A DNA stretch of 64,000 nucleotides from Agriotes lineatus (GCA_940337035.1 OW679195.1:178780015-178844014); one strand, 5' to 3'. Shown: positions 14,601 through 26,660, counted from the first letter of the stretch. Numbers and translations: made by a program. The notes: a model not told the origin generated them from the letters alone.

Positions 14601-15470
14601 GACACGTTTGAATTGCTTTGAATATGAAACAAATAAAACGAACATTGTATTTGTTGTGTAGTCTAAAAGTTAGTTATTACGTTTGCGCAAGATATGGAAC
14701 TGGAGAGTGCACAATGCCTATAAATATGGTCAGCGGCCTATAATTGATTAACTGTTGTTCCTCGACAAGAGGAGGGCTGCTAAATATGCACAAAATAATT
14801 CGAAGGTGTCTCCCTGTGTCACATAGAGGCTGAAAATTATATAAAATCGCATTAGTAACACCTACGAATGCTATTTGACACATTTGAATTGCTTTGAATA
14901 TAAAAGAAATAGAACGAACATTGTATTTGTTGTGTAGTCTAAAAGTTAGTTATTACGTTTGCGAAAGTTTGGAACTGGAGAGTGCACAATGCCTATAAAT
15001 ATAGTCAGCGGTCTATAATTGATTAACTGTTGTTCCTCAACAATAGGAGTGCCGCTAAAAATGCAGAAAATAATTCGAAGGTGTCTCTCTGTGTCACATA
15101 GAGCCTGAAAATTATATAAAATCGCATTAGTAACACCTACGAATGCTATTTGACACGTTTGAATTGCTTGGAATATAAAAGAAATAGAACGAACATTGTA
15201 TTTGTTGTGTAGTCTAAAAGTTAGTTATTACGTTTGCGAAAGTTTGCAACTGGAGAGTGCACAATGCCTATAAATATAGTCAGCGGTCTATAATTCATTA
15301 ACTGTTGTTCCTCGACAAGAGGAGTGCTGCTAAAAATGCACAAAATAATTCTAAGGTGTCTCCCTGTGTCACATAGAGCCTGAAAATTATATAAAAATGC
15401 ATTAGTAACTCCTACGAATGCTACTTGACACGTTTGAATTGCTTTGAATATGAAACAAATAAAACGAACA

Positions 15471-16572
15471 TTGTATTTGTTGTGTAGTCTAAAAGTTAGT
15501 TATTACGTTTCCGCCAGATATGGAACTGGAGAGTGCACAATGCCTATAAATATGGTCAGCGGCCTATAATTGATTAACTGTTGTTCCTCGACAAGAGGAG
15601 GGCTGCTAAATATGCACAAAATAATTCGAAGGTGTCTCCCTGTGTCACATAGAGGCTGAAAATTATATAAAATCGCATTAGTAACACCTACGAATGCTAT
15701 TTGACACGTTTGAATTGCTTTGAATATAAAAGAAATAGAACGAACATTGTATTTGTTGTGTAGTCTAAAAGTTAGTTATTACGTTTGCGAAAGTTTGCAA
15801 CTGGAGAGTGCACAATGCCTATAAATATAGTCAGCGGTCTATAATTGATTAACTGTTGTTCCTCGACAAGAGGAGTGCTGCTAAAAATGCAGAAAATAAT
15901 TCGAAGGTGTCTCTCTGTGTCACATAGAGCCTGAAAATTATATAAAATCGCATTAGTAACACCTACGAATGCTATTTGACACGTTTGAATTGCTTTGAAT
16001 ATGAAACAAATAAAACGAACATTGTATTTGTTGTGTAGTCTAAACGTTAGTTATTACGTTTGCGCCAGATATGGAACTGGAGAGTGCACAATGCCTATAA
16101 ATATGGTCAGCGGCCTATAATTGATTACCTGTTGTTCCTCGACAAGAGGAGGGCTGCTAAATATGCACAAAATAATTCGAAGGTGTCTCCCTGTGTCACA
16201 TAGAGGCTGAAAATTATATAAAATCGCATTAGTAACACCTACGAATGCTATTTGACACGTTTGAATTGCTTTGAATATAAAAGAAATAGAACGAACATTG
16301 TATTTGTTGTGTAGTCTAAAAGTTAGTTATTACGTTTGCGAAAGTTTGCAACTGGAGAGTGCACAATGCCTATAAATATAGTCAGCGGTCTATAATTGAT
16401 TAACCGTTGTTCCTCGACAAGAGGAGTGCTGCTAAAAATGCAGAAAATAATTCGAAGGTGTCTCTCTGTGTCACATAGAGCCTGAAAATTATATAAAATC
16501 GCATTAGTAACACCTACGAATGCTATTTGACACGTTTGAATTGCTTTGAATATGAAACAAATAAAACGAACA
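15471..16572. repeat. 551-bp dimeric higher-order repeat
   Basis: Two copies of a 276+275-bp pair (15471-16021 and 16022-16572). The first member has GCCAGATATGGAACTGG and GAGGAGGGCTGC; the second has GAAAGTTTGCAACTGG and AAAATGCAGAAAATA. A third copy of the second member follows at 16573. This is a different local register from the 816-bp trimer. Confidence 0.75.
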
Positions 16573-19565
16573 TTGTATTTGTTGTGTAGTCTAAACGTTA
16601 GTTATTAGGTTTGCGAAAGTTTGCAACTGGAGAGTGCACAATGCCTATAAATATAGTCAGCGGTCTATAATTGATTAACTGTTGTTCCTCGACAAGAGGA
16701 GTGCTGCTAAAAATGCAGAAAATAATTCGAAGGTGTCTCTCTGTGTCACATAGAGCCTGAAAATTATATAAAATCGCATTAGTAACACCTACGAATGCTA
16801 TTTGACACGTTTGAATTGCTTTGAATATGAAACAAATAAAACGAACATTGTATTTGTTGTGTAGTCTAAACGTTAGTTATTAGGTTTGCGCAAGAAATAC
16901 AGCTGGAAAGTGCACAATGCCTATAAATATAGTCAACGGTCTATAATTGATTAACTGTTGTTCCTCGACAAAAGGTGTGCTTCTAAAAATGCACAAAATA
17001 ATTCGAAGTGTCATGTAGAGCATGCAAATTATATAAAATCGCATTAGTAACACCTACGAATGCTATTTGACACGTTTGAATTGCTTTGAGTATGAAACAA
17101 ATAGAACGAACATTGTATTTGTTGTGTAGTCAAACAGTTACTTATTACGTTTGCGCAAGATATGGAACTGGAGAGTGCACAATGCCTATAAATATAGTCA
17201 GCGGCCTATAATTGATTAACTGTTGTTCCTCGACAAGAGGAGTGCTGCTAAAAATGCACAAAATAATTCGAAGGTGCCTCCCTGTGTCACATAGAGCCTG
17301 AAAATTATATAAAATCGCATTAGTAACACCTGCGAATGCTATTTGACACGTTTGAGTTGCTTTGAATATAAAAGAAATAGAACGAACATTGTATTTCTTG
17401 TGTAGTCTAAAAGTTAGTTATTACGTTTGCGAAAGAAATACAACTGGAAAGTGCACAATGCCTATAAATATAGTCAACGGTCTATAATGAATAACTGTTG
17501 TTCCTCGACAAGAGGAGTGCTTCTAAAAGTGCACAAACTAATTCGAAGGTGTCTCTCTGTGTCCCATAGAACCTGAAAATTAAATAAAAATGCATTAGTA
17601 ACACCTACGAATGCTATTTGACACGTTTGAATTGCTTTGAATATGAAACAAATAGAACGAACATTGTATTTGTTGTGTAGTCTAAAAGTTAGTTATTACG
17701 TTTGCGAAAGAAATACAAATGGAAAGTGCACAATGCCTATAAATATAGTCAACGGTCTATAATGAATAACTGTTGTTCCTCGACAAGAGGAGTGCTTCTG
17801 AAAGTGCACAAAATAATTCGAAGGTGTCTCCCTGTCCCATAGAACCTGAAAATTAAATAAAAATGCATTAGTAACTCCTACGAATGCTACTTGACACGTT
17901 TGAATTGCTTTGAATATGAAACAAATAAAACGAACATTGTATTTGTTGTGTAGTCTAAAAGTTAGTTATTACGTTTGCGCAAGATATGGAACTGGAGAGT
18001 GCACAATGCCTATAAATATAGTCAGCGGCCTATAATTGATTAACTGTTGTTCCCCGACACGAGGAGTGCTGCTAAAAATGTACAAAATAATTCGAAGGTG
18101 TCTCCCTGTGTCACATAGAGCCTGAAAATTATATAAAAATGCATTAGTAACTCCTACGAATGCTACTTGACACGTTTGAATTGCTTTGAATATGAAACAA
18201 ATAAAACGAACATTGTATTTGTTGTGTAGTCTAAAAGTTAGTTTTTACGTTTGCGCAAGAAATACAACTGGAAAGTGCACAATGCCTATAAATATAGTCA
18301 ACGGTCTATAATGATTAACTTGTTCCTCGACAAGAGGTGTGCTTCTAAAAATGTACAAAATAATTCGAAGTGTCATGTAGGGCATGAAAATTATATAAAA
18401 TCGCATTAGTAACTCCTACGAATGCTACTTGACACGTTTGAATTGCATTGAATATGAAACAAATAAAACGAACATTGTATTTGTTGTGTAGTCTAAAAGT
18501 TAGTTATTACGTTTGCGCAAGAAATACAACTGGAAAGTGCACAGTGCCTATAGATATAGTCAACGGTCTATAATGATTAACTGTTGTTCCTCGACAAGAG
18601 GTGTGCTTCTAAAAATGCACAAAATAATTCTAAGTGTCATGTAGGGCATGAAAATTATATAAAATCGCATTAGTAACACCTACGAATGCTATTTGACACG
18701 TTTGAATTGCTTTGAATATGAAACAAATAGAACGGACATTGTATTTGTTGTGTAGTCTAAAAGTTAGTTATTACGTTTGCGAAAGTTTGCAACTGGAGAG
18801 TGCACAATGCCTATAAATATAGTCAGCGGTCTATAATTGATTAACTTTTGTTCCTCGACAAAAGGAGTGCTTCTAAAAATGCACACCATAATTTGAAGGT
18901 GTCTCGCTGTGCCACCTAGAGCCTGAAATTTATATAAAAACGCATTAGTAACACCTTCCAATCATATTTGACACGTTTGAATTGCTTTGAATATGAAACA
19001 AATAGAACGCACATTGTATTTGTTGTGTAGTCTAAACGTTAGCTATTACGTTTGCGCAAGAAGTACAACTGGAGAGTGCACAATGTCTAAAAATATAGTC
19101 AGCGGTCTATAATTGATTAACTGTTGTTCCTCGACAAGAGGAGTGCTGCTAAAAATGCACAAAATAATTCGAAGGTGTCTCACTGTGTCACATAGAGCCT
19201 GAAAATTATATAAAAATGCATTAGTAACACCTACGAATGCTACTTGACACATTTGAATTGCTTTGAATATAAAAGAAATAGAACGAACATTGTATTTGTT
19301 GTGTAGTCTTAACGTTAGCTATTACGTTTGCGCAAGAAGTACAACTGGAGAGTGCACAATGCCTATAAATATAGTCAACGGTCGATAATTGATTAACTGT
19401 TGTTCCTCGACAAGAGGAGTGCTGCTAAAAATGCACAAAATAATTCTAAGGTGTCTCCGTGTGTTACACAGAGCCTGAAAATTATATAAAATCGCATTAG
19501 TAACACCTACGAATGCTATTTGACACGTTTAAATTGCTTTGAATATGAAACAAATAGAACGAACA

Positions 19566-19930
19566 TTGTATTTGTTGTGTAGTCTAAAAGTTAGTTATTA
19601 CGTTTGCGAAAGTTTGCAACTGGAGAGTGCACAATGCCTATAAATATAGTCAGCGGTCTATAATTGATTAACTGTTGTTCCTCGACAAGAGTGCTTCTAA
19701 AAATGCTCAAAATAATTCTAAGGGGCCTCGCAGTGTCACCTACAGCTTGCAAATTAGATAAAAACGCAATATTAACACTTGCAAAAGCTCTTTGACAGGT
19801 TTGAATTGGTTTTAACGTGAAACCAAAAAAACGAAAACTGTATTTGTTGTGTAGTATAAAAATTCAATATTAGGTTTGCGTACAATATACAACTGGAGAG
19901 TGCACAATGCCTATCAATATAATCACCGAT
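19566..19930. repeat. Degenerate right edge of the satellite array
   Basis: The monomer at 19566 loses the usual CCTCGACAAGAGGAG spacing and drifts strongly after about 19710. The last partial unit (19838 to about 19925) still has GGAGAGTGCACAATGCCTAT and then stops abruptly. Decay at an array edge is expected where unequal exchange no longer homogenises units. Confidence 0.85.
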
Positions 19931-21243
19931 TCGTTTTAGCAATCAAACTCGTTTTATTAAGATGCTCATTATCAAACGTGTATTGCTCAATTCAATATTT
20001 TATCTTCATCAATAAATTCTAGTTGAATGTATTTTTTCATATGAAAATAGTGCGGTTGTAACGTTTCGCACCCCTTGCAAAAGGCTCTCTAAATTTAGAC
20101 CTCGGTTAGCTCACACTGGAGACAGGATTCTTTCAAACTCAAATATATACGGTAATGGAAAACACAAGATATATGTAACAATAGTATAAGGTTTTTAGCT
20201 AGATATACAAATTATGAATTGCTCTGTGGGGCCTCGTTGCTTGATTCCTGGTCGGTCCGCAACTCAACTAGCAGGTGAACACGGCGAACTGCTTTGTCCG
20301 GGATTGAGAAGATCGAGCCAAGTATGAATTTTTGCCCCCTGTGTGTTAAATGTCCAGGACAGGCGACCTTCAAGTACCGATGTTGTTTACATTCGAAGCG
20401 CTGTAATCAGGTGCAGAAATTAAGAAATTTACACGATACCTCCAACTCAGGGTGCGCGTAGAAGATGGTGCGGGAAGTGCCGGGGTCCCAGGATAGCCAG
20501 ACGTTGGTCCTAGAGTGACGGACTCGTAAAGTTCTCCAGGTTAAACTTGCTCGTTTTTAGCAGGGAAACGAACTTGACAGCTCGGTCTTTGCGGACAGCA
20601 AATTCCCCAGGTTCGGGCTCAAGTCGCTGGTTTCGCCTTTGGACTTCAGGATGACATCGACGGACGTACAATGCGGTCTCTCCAGGTAAGTTTATTAATA
20701 GCGACTATATTGTTTGAGTCGCCTTCAGGCGGAATATACAAAAATAATTAACAGGTTGTTTTGCGGGCCAAACCACATCGGAGAAGCGGTCCGGTGCGCC
20801 GGTATTTGCGCTTACAAACGGAGCGATAGGGAGTCGCTTCAAGCGGTTAACCCTGTAAGACAGTTCAGCTGCTAAACAAGGGTCTAAGCCTGAAGGTTTC
20901 TATTTTGCAAGACAGTGCAGCTGCCAAGACAAAATCGAATTCTAGCGGCTTCGTTTTACAGGATTATTTATGTACGGAAAGTTTAGTGTTAAAGACTAAC
21001 AGTTCAGCTGCCACCTCCCTTAAAGTCTGGACTGGCAAAGTTTGTAGCTCTACACCGTTACACAGATCAGCTGCCAGTCGGAGAACCCGGTCAGGAATAG
21101 GAAAAGAGGGAAAATCCAGGAACTCAAATGGGATAAACTCAAGTAATTTAAAACTACGGCGGAAGTCGCTTTTATACTCTTCGGTAATATTTATCCGTGC
21201 GTTAATGAAGCTCTTAACGATACTAAAATTAATATAGTTAATA
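19931..21243. other. Junction DNA and GC-richer block, unassigned
   Basis: From 19,931 to about 20,220 the DNA is AT-rich and without recognisable features. From 20,220 to 21,240 it is clearly GC-richer. The octamer CAGCTGCC, or CAGCTGC with one change, occurs at about 20866, 20918, 21005 and 21068. CCAGGTAAGT near 20,690 looks like a splice donor. A 110-codon open frame lies on the + strand at 20905-21237, and the minus strand is also fairly open from 21,243 down to about 21,010. I recognise neither product. Because a LINE tail on the minus strand ends at 22,254 and the intervening hAT element is a clean insertion, this block may be the 3' part of that LINE. This is inference. Confidence 0.4.
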
Positions 21244-21251
21244 GTCTAGAA

Positions 21252-22245
21252 CAGTGATTCCCAAAGTGGGCGATATTGCCCCCTGGGGGGCGCTGGAACG
21301 ATCCAGGGGGGCGATAATAGCCTCGGGTGCATTTGGGGGGCGGTGAATAAAAATAAGGGGGCGGTGAAAGCTTAAAGAAGGAAGAGAAGATAAGAATATT
21401 TAGAAAAACCATTCGTGCATATTTCATCTGTTGTGTAACATAGTGTAACATTATTTTCCAAATAAACACACAAAATACAAGTTACAGATTTATTTATTCC
21501 ATGAAGACTATTTACCATTATTAAATGTTCTTATTCTTCTTCATACCATTTACTACTTTATTTATTTAGTCTGTTTATTCTCCGTTTCTTTAATTTTATT
21601 ATATCACACCTTTTAATACACCATCCAAAAAGTAAATACCATTATAATAAAGGCCTTTTATTATTCAAATTTGCTTTTACTCAAAATACAGGTTACAAAT
21701 TCAGAAAAAAAATGTTTATTTTAAAAATATCATCTTCTCTAGCAATAATAATTTATACAAAATATCTATATGGTATATTTTATTATAACATTTCATAATA
21801 GACTTTTTCAGATAATCATTTAAGTTTGGCGTTCACTTTAGTTATTCCGATTGTCAGTTAATACCTGCAAATTAAAATCTAAGCTCTGATGTTCCCAAAC
21901 AACTATCCTAACTAAATCAACTTATTTGCTCGAACCTTTTTAATCAACTATTCGCAATTTAGCAGTAACTGTACCTAATGTATCGTTCATTAAACAATTC
22001 TCAAATATTTATGTTGTACTTTTAATGTATAAATTCTTCCTTGTACTTTTTAATTGCTAATGAATTTATTCTTTCAAAATAATTTCCTACCTAGAAATAC
22101 TCTTATAGATAATTATCAGTCTCAAGAAACTACCACTACAATATCTTTCTGTTTGTTCGCTTAAAGAATGTAGATTTCCAGGGGGCGCTGAGTAATTTTT
22201 TTTCTGAGAAGGGGGCGGTAGGCCAAATAAGTTTGGGAACCACTG
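21252..22245. mobile_element. hAT-type non-autonomous element with 8-bp target duplication
   Basis: The left end reads CAGTGATTCCCAAAGTGGGC and the right end is its imperfect inverse, TTTGGGAACCACTG. Both sides are flanked by GTCTAGAA (21244-21251 and 22246-22253), a perfect 8-bp duplication typical of hAT elements. Subterminal GGGGGCGGTGAATAAA and GGGGGCGGTAGG stretches are G-rich on both sides. The interior is AT-rich, with no transposase that I can find. At 994 bp it is far shorter than an autonomous hAT element. Confidence 0.88.
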
Positions 22246-22253
22246 GTCTAGAA

Positions 22254-22560
22254 CAATACCGATGAAGATAAACAAATTTTACGATCTTCTCTACTGCTTC
22301 TTTGTCATCTCCCAAGGCCCTTTCTCTGGTAGTAGATAGTTGAAGTTGGTTTCATTGTATGGTGAACTGTGGGCATTCCAAAATTATGTGCTCTACAGTT
22401 AACATAGTGTTGCATATTAAGCATTCGGGTGGTTCAGTTGTCTTATAAGATGAAGATGCGTTAGCCTGGTGCGTCCAATTCTTAATTTGCAAAGAGTTAT
22501 TGATTCTGTCCTGGAAAGCAGAGGGTTGTTGTGCCATGGTTTTGCTAAGTTTAGATGGGG
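22254..22560 (-). pseudogene. LINE ORF2 C-terminal fragment (zinc-knuckle-like tail)
   Basis: Read on the minus strand, 22,537 to 22,352 gives a peptide ending CLICNTMLTVEHIILECP. The C-x2-C...H...C pattern in this form is typical of the end of Jockey/I/R1-type LINE ORF2 after the RNase H region. The frame is closed shortly after, and the upstream reverse transcriptase is absent, so this is a decayed tail. The hAT element at 21,252 inserted just downstream of it. Confidence 0.65.
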
Positions 22561-24150
22561 TTTATGTGTGTTTGCTTGTAATTCCTGTTTTGGTTGCTTC
22601 TTTTATTTTTGCATCTTGAAGTCTCACATAAAATAACCATATTTAAAATATTCCAATGCAGACGTGGACACATTCAAAATGAATGGACGTGTTTCTTATA
22701 AATACTTCTCTGGCGAATGAATTTTCTGAATAATCTCATCTATTTTTTATAGTATTGTAGGGGTCTTTACAAAAGCTCAAAATTATATTTCCCAACAAGT
22801 ACTACAATGTTACTACTGAGAGTTGAGCTTTTTCTCTTATTCATATTTTATTTATTCCAGAAATAAGTACTTCCGTGGGAGCAAGACTCAGGGGAGTTAA
22901 CACGAAGTTTTGAATAATGATGATGATGATGATGATGCGATTTGACCAAGTTGACGAAATATGATGTAGCAACAGAAATTTATGAAAAATGTCTGACAAT
23001 TTTATTTGTAAAATGAAATTATGCTCGTGGATTGCCATGAATAAGATTTGTCAACATACTGTTTATTATAATTATTTATTTTCTTATACAAGATTAAAAA
23101 AAACTGGCGAGTCAAATCATTTCCCATAATGTAAAGTAAATTGGAAATCAAATTTAACCAAATACATTTTACAATAACAGTTTATTTTGATAACGAAAGA
23201 ACAGATTTTTTAGTTTCGACAATAAACTCTTCGAGAATGGTCGCAAAACCAAAACATCTCAGAGGTTTAATATTTTTTATGAAATAAGCCCTGTTTTATT
23301 TGTTTTTAATTTTTTTAAATTTTTACGAATACAGATTTTCGTTAAACAACAAAATCCATTTCAAATACTCCAAAGACAAGCACATCAGCATATAAAGAGT
23401 GGGAAGCAGCAGTTAATCAATAATTATAACTTATAACTAATATAGTTAATATTAATGTAATATCATATAAACATAAGGAGTTGTTACATCAATCAGCGCA
23501 AATTTTGAGACAGCTACCCTTTCATTTCAGAATTACAGATATTAAAATTTTACTCTTAAACTACTTATATTAGGTGCTACTCAAACTGCAGAATTATTAA
23601 ATTTTGAAGTAAATTAGCAGGTTACCTTTTCAAAATTCTAAAACCAAAAATTGCAAAATTTCTTTTGATTTCTATTAACTTTAATGTGAGCTATGAAAAT
23701 GTCATTCTGACAAGAAAGTGCTGTGGAATTCTACAAAAAAATTTTAAATTTAAATTTTTAAAATTATAAAAACTTTATACTAAAATGTACGGAGTAAAAG
23801 CTACATAAAACGAAACGACATAGTCACACCTGTATTTAAAGAAAATGAAACACAAAATCTAAGGCTACTTTAAAAAATATAAGTAACATATCTTTCAAAA
23901 TGTATGAAAAAGTCAAATATTTTAATTTCTGGAAATCTAGAACTCTGAATTCTATGCATAAAGATATATCAAATAACACCAAAGAATTAAATCATCTATG
24001 CCCATTTGAAATTTAAAAAAAAACAGTATCAATATCCAAAAATTTGTATTTTTAGAACTAGAACTTTCGGGAAAAACGTTTGCCAGCTCGTAGACTTGGC
24101 TTTAGGATGGTGCATTTAAAATTGTTTAATTTTTAGTAGAAACGCCTGAG
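22561..24150. other. AT-rich intergenic DNA without recognised features
   Basis: About 1.6 kb of strongly AT-rich sequence. The only clear structure is a short GAT microsatellite at about 22,917-22,937. No open frame has a recognisable product. Confidence 0.6.
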
Positions 24151-24530
24151 ACCTAAAAACCGCTTCGCAAAGCTTTCCCAATCCAGAAGAAATCCCTATT
24201 TTCAATTAAAAAAAAAGTATCTAAGAAATGTATAATTTTCTGTTCTTCTTCTTGTATTTTATTATGAATATTTGAATTTAATGGAGACCATGCGCAGGTA
24301 CGTGATGGTTTTTGTGTCCCATGCAATGCCTGATATACTTTAATAACGAGAGGGATGGGGAGAGCTCTAGTAGATACAAGGGGCGTCAAAATATTACTTT
24401 GCCCTGGGTGCCAAATATCGTAGATCCGACCCTGCTGGGGTTCTTTGTGGGGTGCAGCAAGAGTCTACAAGTTTCTTAATATTAGCAAAAATATATAATT
24501 ATAGAGCCTTTGATATCAAAACAGATTGAA
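24150..24530 (-). repeat. Unclassified transposon-like fragment
   Basis: The minus strand reads CAGGGTCGGATCTACGATAT and then a moderately open frame down to about 24,153. The style resembles a transposon end, but no partner terminal repeat is visible, so the class is unknown. Confidence 0.25.
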
Positions 24531-24557
24531 AGTGTTAAAGGGAGCCCATGAAAAATT

Positions 24558-24862
24558 CTGTCTACACTGCATTTTATAAAACTAAGTACCTTTGAACTAC
24601 AATTAAGTGAATTATTAGTTAATTCACTAACAGTCTAATCATCAGCTACACACATATGTAATTTAAACCAAATCTAGACATTAAATTGATAGGCAACATT
24701 AAAATAGCAATGGGATAAATTTAAAAATATGTCGAAAGTGAATTTTAAACTTCAAAAAAATTTGACAGTTCTATGTCAACAAAAAGCATGCTACAGATTA
24801 GGCAAGTTTAATTTTTTTGAATGGCTCCCGCGATCAAGTTTATTTTTGATCTCCCTGTATTT
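24558..24862. repeat. Dispersed repeat, copy 1 (short)
   Basis: Starts CTGTCTACACTGCATTTTAT and ends at GATCTCCCTGTA. Both ends and the stretch TTTGACAGTTCTATGTCAAC are repeated in copy 2 at 25,276-26,116. The copies are therefore one repeat family. No coding capacity is recognised. Confidence 0.6.
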
Positions 24863-24998
24863 CCGTTTTACGAGAAAAAATTCATTTTCCGGGACGTCTT
24901 ACTTTCTTTTACTTTCGCGGAACATGTTGGTTAAATCCGAGACTATCCTGCAAAATCCGCGACGAATGGTCACTTGAGAGAGTCTCACATGTAAGTGC

Positions 24999-25231
24999 AG
25001 TAACGGCAATAAAAGTGGGACAACTCTTTATAACGAATTTTGCTTTAATTTAGTTGCTATTGTTGCCTTTTAGAAATTTACTGAAAAAACATAGTAGTCG
25101 TAATTCTAGAAATGTCATCAATTTGTAAACGATACAGTTTTGCTCAAAAATGCCACAAGTTAATATTATTGATAAAGCAAGAATAACTGCTAATGCAAAA
25201 CTGTCCCGCTCTTTTAGTCGTAACTATACAG
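24999..25231. mobile_element. Degenerate palindromic MITE
   Basis: The left end CAGTAACGGCAATAAAAGTG and the right end, inverse of CTGTATAGTTACGACTAAAAG, are imperfect inverted repeats about 230 bp apart. They resemble the CAGTCGCGGCCAAAAA ends of the better preserved MITEs at 25,695 and 26,661, so this is probably an older relative. Confidence 0.45.
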
Positions 25232-25275
25232 ATAGTTCATAAATAAAATTGATCGTGGTATGAATAATATGACCA

Positions 25276-26116
25276 CTGTCTACACTGCACTTTATAAAAC
25301 TACATTTGAACTACAATTAACTGTATTATTAGTCCACATGACTTTAGCACTGGCTAATAAGCTCATATATCTAATACTTACTATATTGCTAGCGGCTATG
25401 AGTGGGAAACTCACCGATGAAGTGAGACACACAACCAACTCCTTCATGTATACGGTGAGCTGTGCGCAAGCGCGGCGGCGCCGTCCGCCCAATGGGGAAG
25501 TGGTCAAGTTTAAAATTCGCTTCTAAAGGCGGAGTTCGAATTCTCACGCATGCGCACGAAACGCGTTATACTCCAAGTGAGACTATGTCGGCGCCGTAAT
25601 GTTTTCTGAAGTTTCCAGGCCCTACCAGCAATATATGTGTATTATATATGTAATAAGCTATGTGGGTATGTAAAAATATGTAACTTAATACATACAGTCG
25701 CGGCCAAAAAAACCGGGACAGTTTCTTTGACCTAATTTTCAAAATGCGAAAACAAGTGTTGACATTGACAATTCTAATTAGTAAATGTCATCAAAAGTCA
25801 TTATTCAGATCTAAACAATGACGTTTGATAACATTTATTAATTAGAATTGTCAGTGTCAACACTTGTTTTCTCATTTTGAGAATTAGGTCAAAGAAACTG
25901 TCCCGGTTTTTTTGACCGCGACTGTATTTATAGATTAAATTAATAGGTAACATTAAAATAACATGTGGATAAGTTAAACAAGACTTTAAAAATGATTTTA
26001 ACTTCAAAAACATTTGACAGTTCTATGTCAACAGAAAATATGCTACAGATTAGGCAAGTTTTATTGTTTCCAATGGCTCCCGCAATAAAGTTTATTTATG
26101 ATCTCCCTGTACATAT
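25276..26116. repeat. Dispersed repeat, copy 2, split by a MITE
   Basis: Shares CTGTCTACACTGCACTTTAT at the left and GATCTCCCTGTA at the right with copy 1. It is longer because it holds extra internal sequence and the 230-bp MITE at 25,695-25,924. A local GC-rich patch lies at 25,465-25,500. Confidence 0.55.
25695..25924. mobile_element. Palindromic mariner-type MITE, TA target duplication
   Basis: Ends are CAGTCGCGGCCAAAAAAACC and its inverse with one mismatch, flanked by TA on both sides (25693-25694, 25925-25926). The two halves are almost fully complementary, with arms of about 105 bp. It lies inside copy 2 of the dispersed repeat. There is no transposase; the ends suggest mobilisation by a Tc1/mariner enzyme. 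Confidence 0.85.
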
Positions 26117-26184
26117 TTTTACCCACAACCGGGCCGAAAATGAAAGTTTACATCTTAGTTACCACGACCGCAAGTATAACTCTG

Positions 26185-26275
26185 CGCCCGGCGGGCGGTA
26201 AAGTAATTTGCGGGCGGTAAAATAAAAACGCGGGCGGTAAAGTAACTTTGCTGCTCGCAAATTACTTTACCGCCC
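26185..26275. repeat. G-rich short repeats with hairpin
   Basis: GCGGGCGGTAAAGTAA and variants occur three times on the + strand at about 26,186-26,245, spaced 23-24 bp. One inverse copy (TTACTTTACCGCCC) follows at about 26,260, so the segment can fold. Probably the remnant of a transposon end. Confidence 0.55.
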
Positions 26276-26370
26276 GGCACCTTAATTGTGGTAGCAATTT
26301 TTGGCATTAAAAAAAACCTAAATTTATTGTAAGTGTTTGTTCCATGCAGTTGTGCGTAAAACGTTGTACG

Positions 26371-26482
26371 TACATACCTCAGGCCAGAAGTAGATTACGC
26401 TCTTAGCCAAATAAAGGCCCTCCTCCGTAGGACCTCAAATTTTGGCTGCGGGCGTAATCTTACTCTTCCGGCCTTCTATACG
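26371..26482. repeat. Small inverted repeat
   Basis: AGGCCAGAAGTAGATTACGC followed by TCTTAGCCAAA on the left pairs with TTTGGCTGCGGGCGTAATC and CCGGCCTTC on the right. It is an imperfect hairpin with arms of about 35 bp, probably a short MITE. Confidence 0.5.
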
Positions 26483-26660
26483 TAAATAACTATTAATTAA
26501 TGGCATCTTCCGCACTTAAATTTTTTTTATTTTACCTGCCATATTTCGCTGCAAAAAGAAATTAAACGGTCGTGGTTTAAAATTTACCAAAACTCTTAGC
26601 AGTTTCGCCGTGCATTGATAAAAAACAGCTATTACTTTTGTGAGATGATTTGCAATTTTA

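Larger units (their letters stand above)
1..19930. repeat. Satellite DNA array, ~264/275-bp monomers
   Basis: Head-to-tail tandem array. Taking TTGTATTTGTTGTGTAG as the monomer start, I count starts at 1, 265, 529, 804, 1069, 1345 and so on to 19566, giving 73 full monomers plus a partial one from 19838. Lengths fall into two classes: 262-265 bp and 272-276 bp. The difference is an ~11-bp segment (long form reads GTGTCTCCCTGTGTCAC, short form GTGTCATGTAG). Nearly every monomer carries the short inverted repeat CCTCGACAAGAGG and the palindrome GTGCAC. The array starts before the window. The many 65-82-codon minus-strand ORFs recurring here are by-products of the repeat: 275- and 265-bp units shift frame from unit to unit. 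I see no transposon inside the array. Confidence 0.97.

Noticed and set aside
135..19252. Many recurring minus-strand open frames of 65-82 codons in the satellite
   Set aside because: They repeat with the satellite period, their frame shifts between 275- and 265-bp units, and the peptide has no recognisable features. They are by-products of a stop-poor repeat.
1..19930. CRISPR array
   Set aside because: Regular repeats, but whole 264/275-bp units are homologous with no unique spacers, and the genome is clearly eukaryotic.
1..19930. CENP-B box in the satellite monomer
   Set aside because: I looked for a TTCG-x4-A-x2-CGGG-like word. CCTCGACAAGAGG is a conserved inverted repeat but does not fit that pattern.
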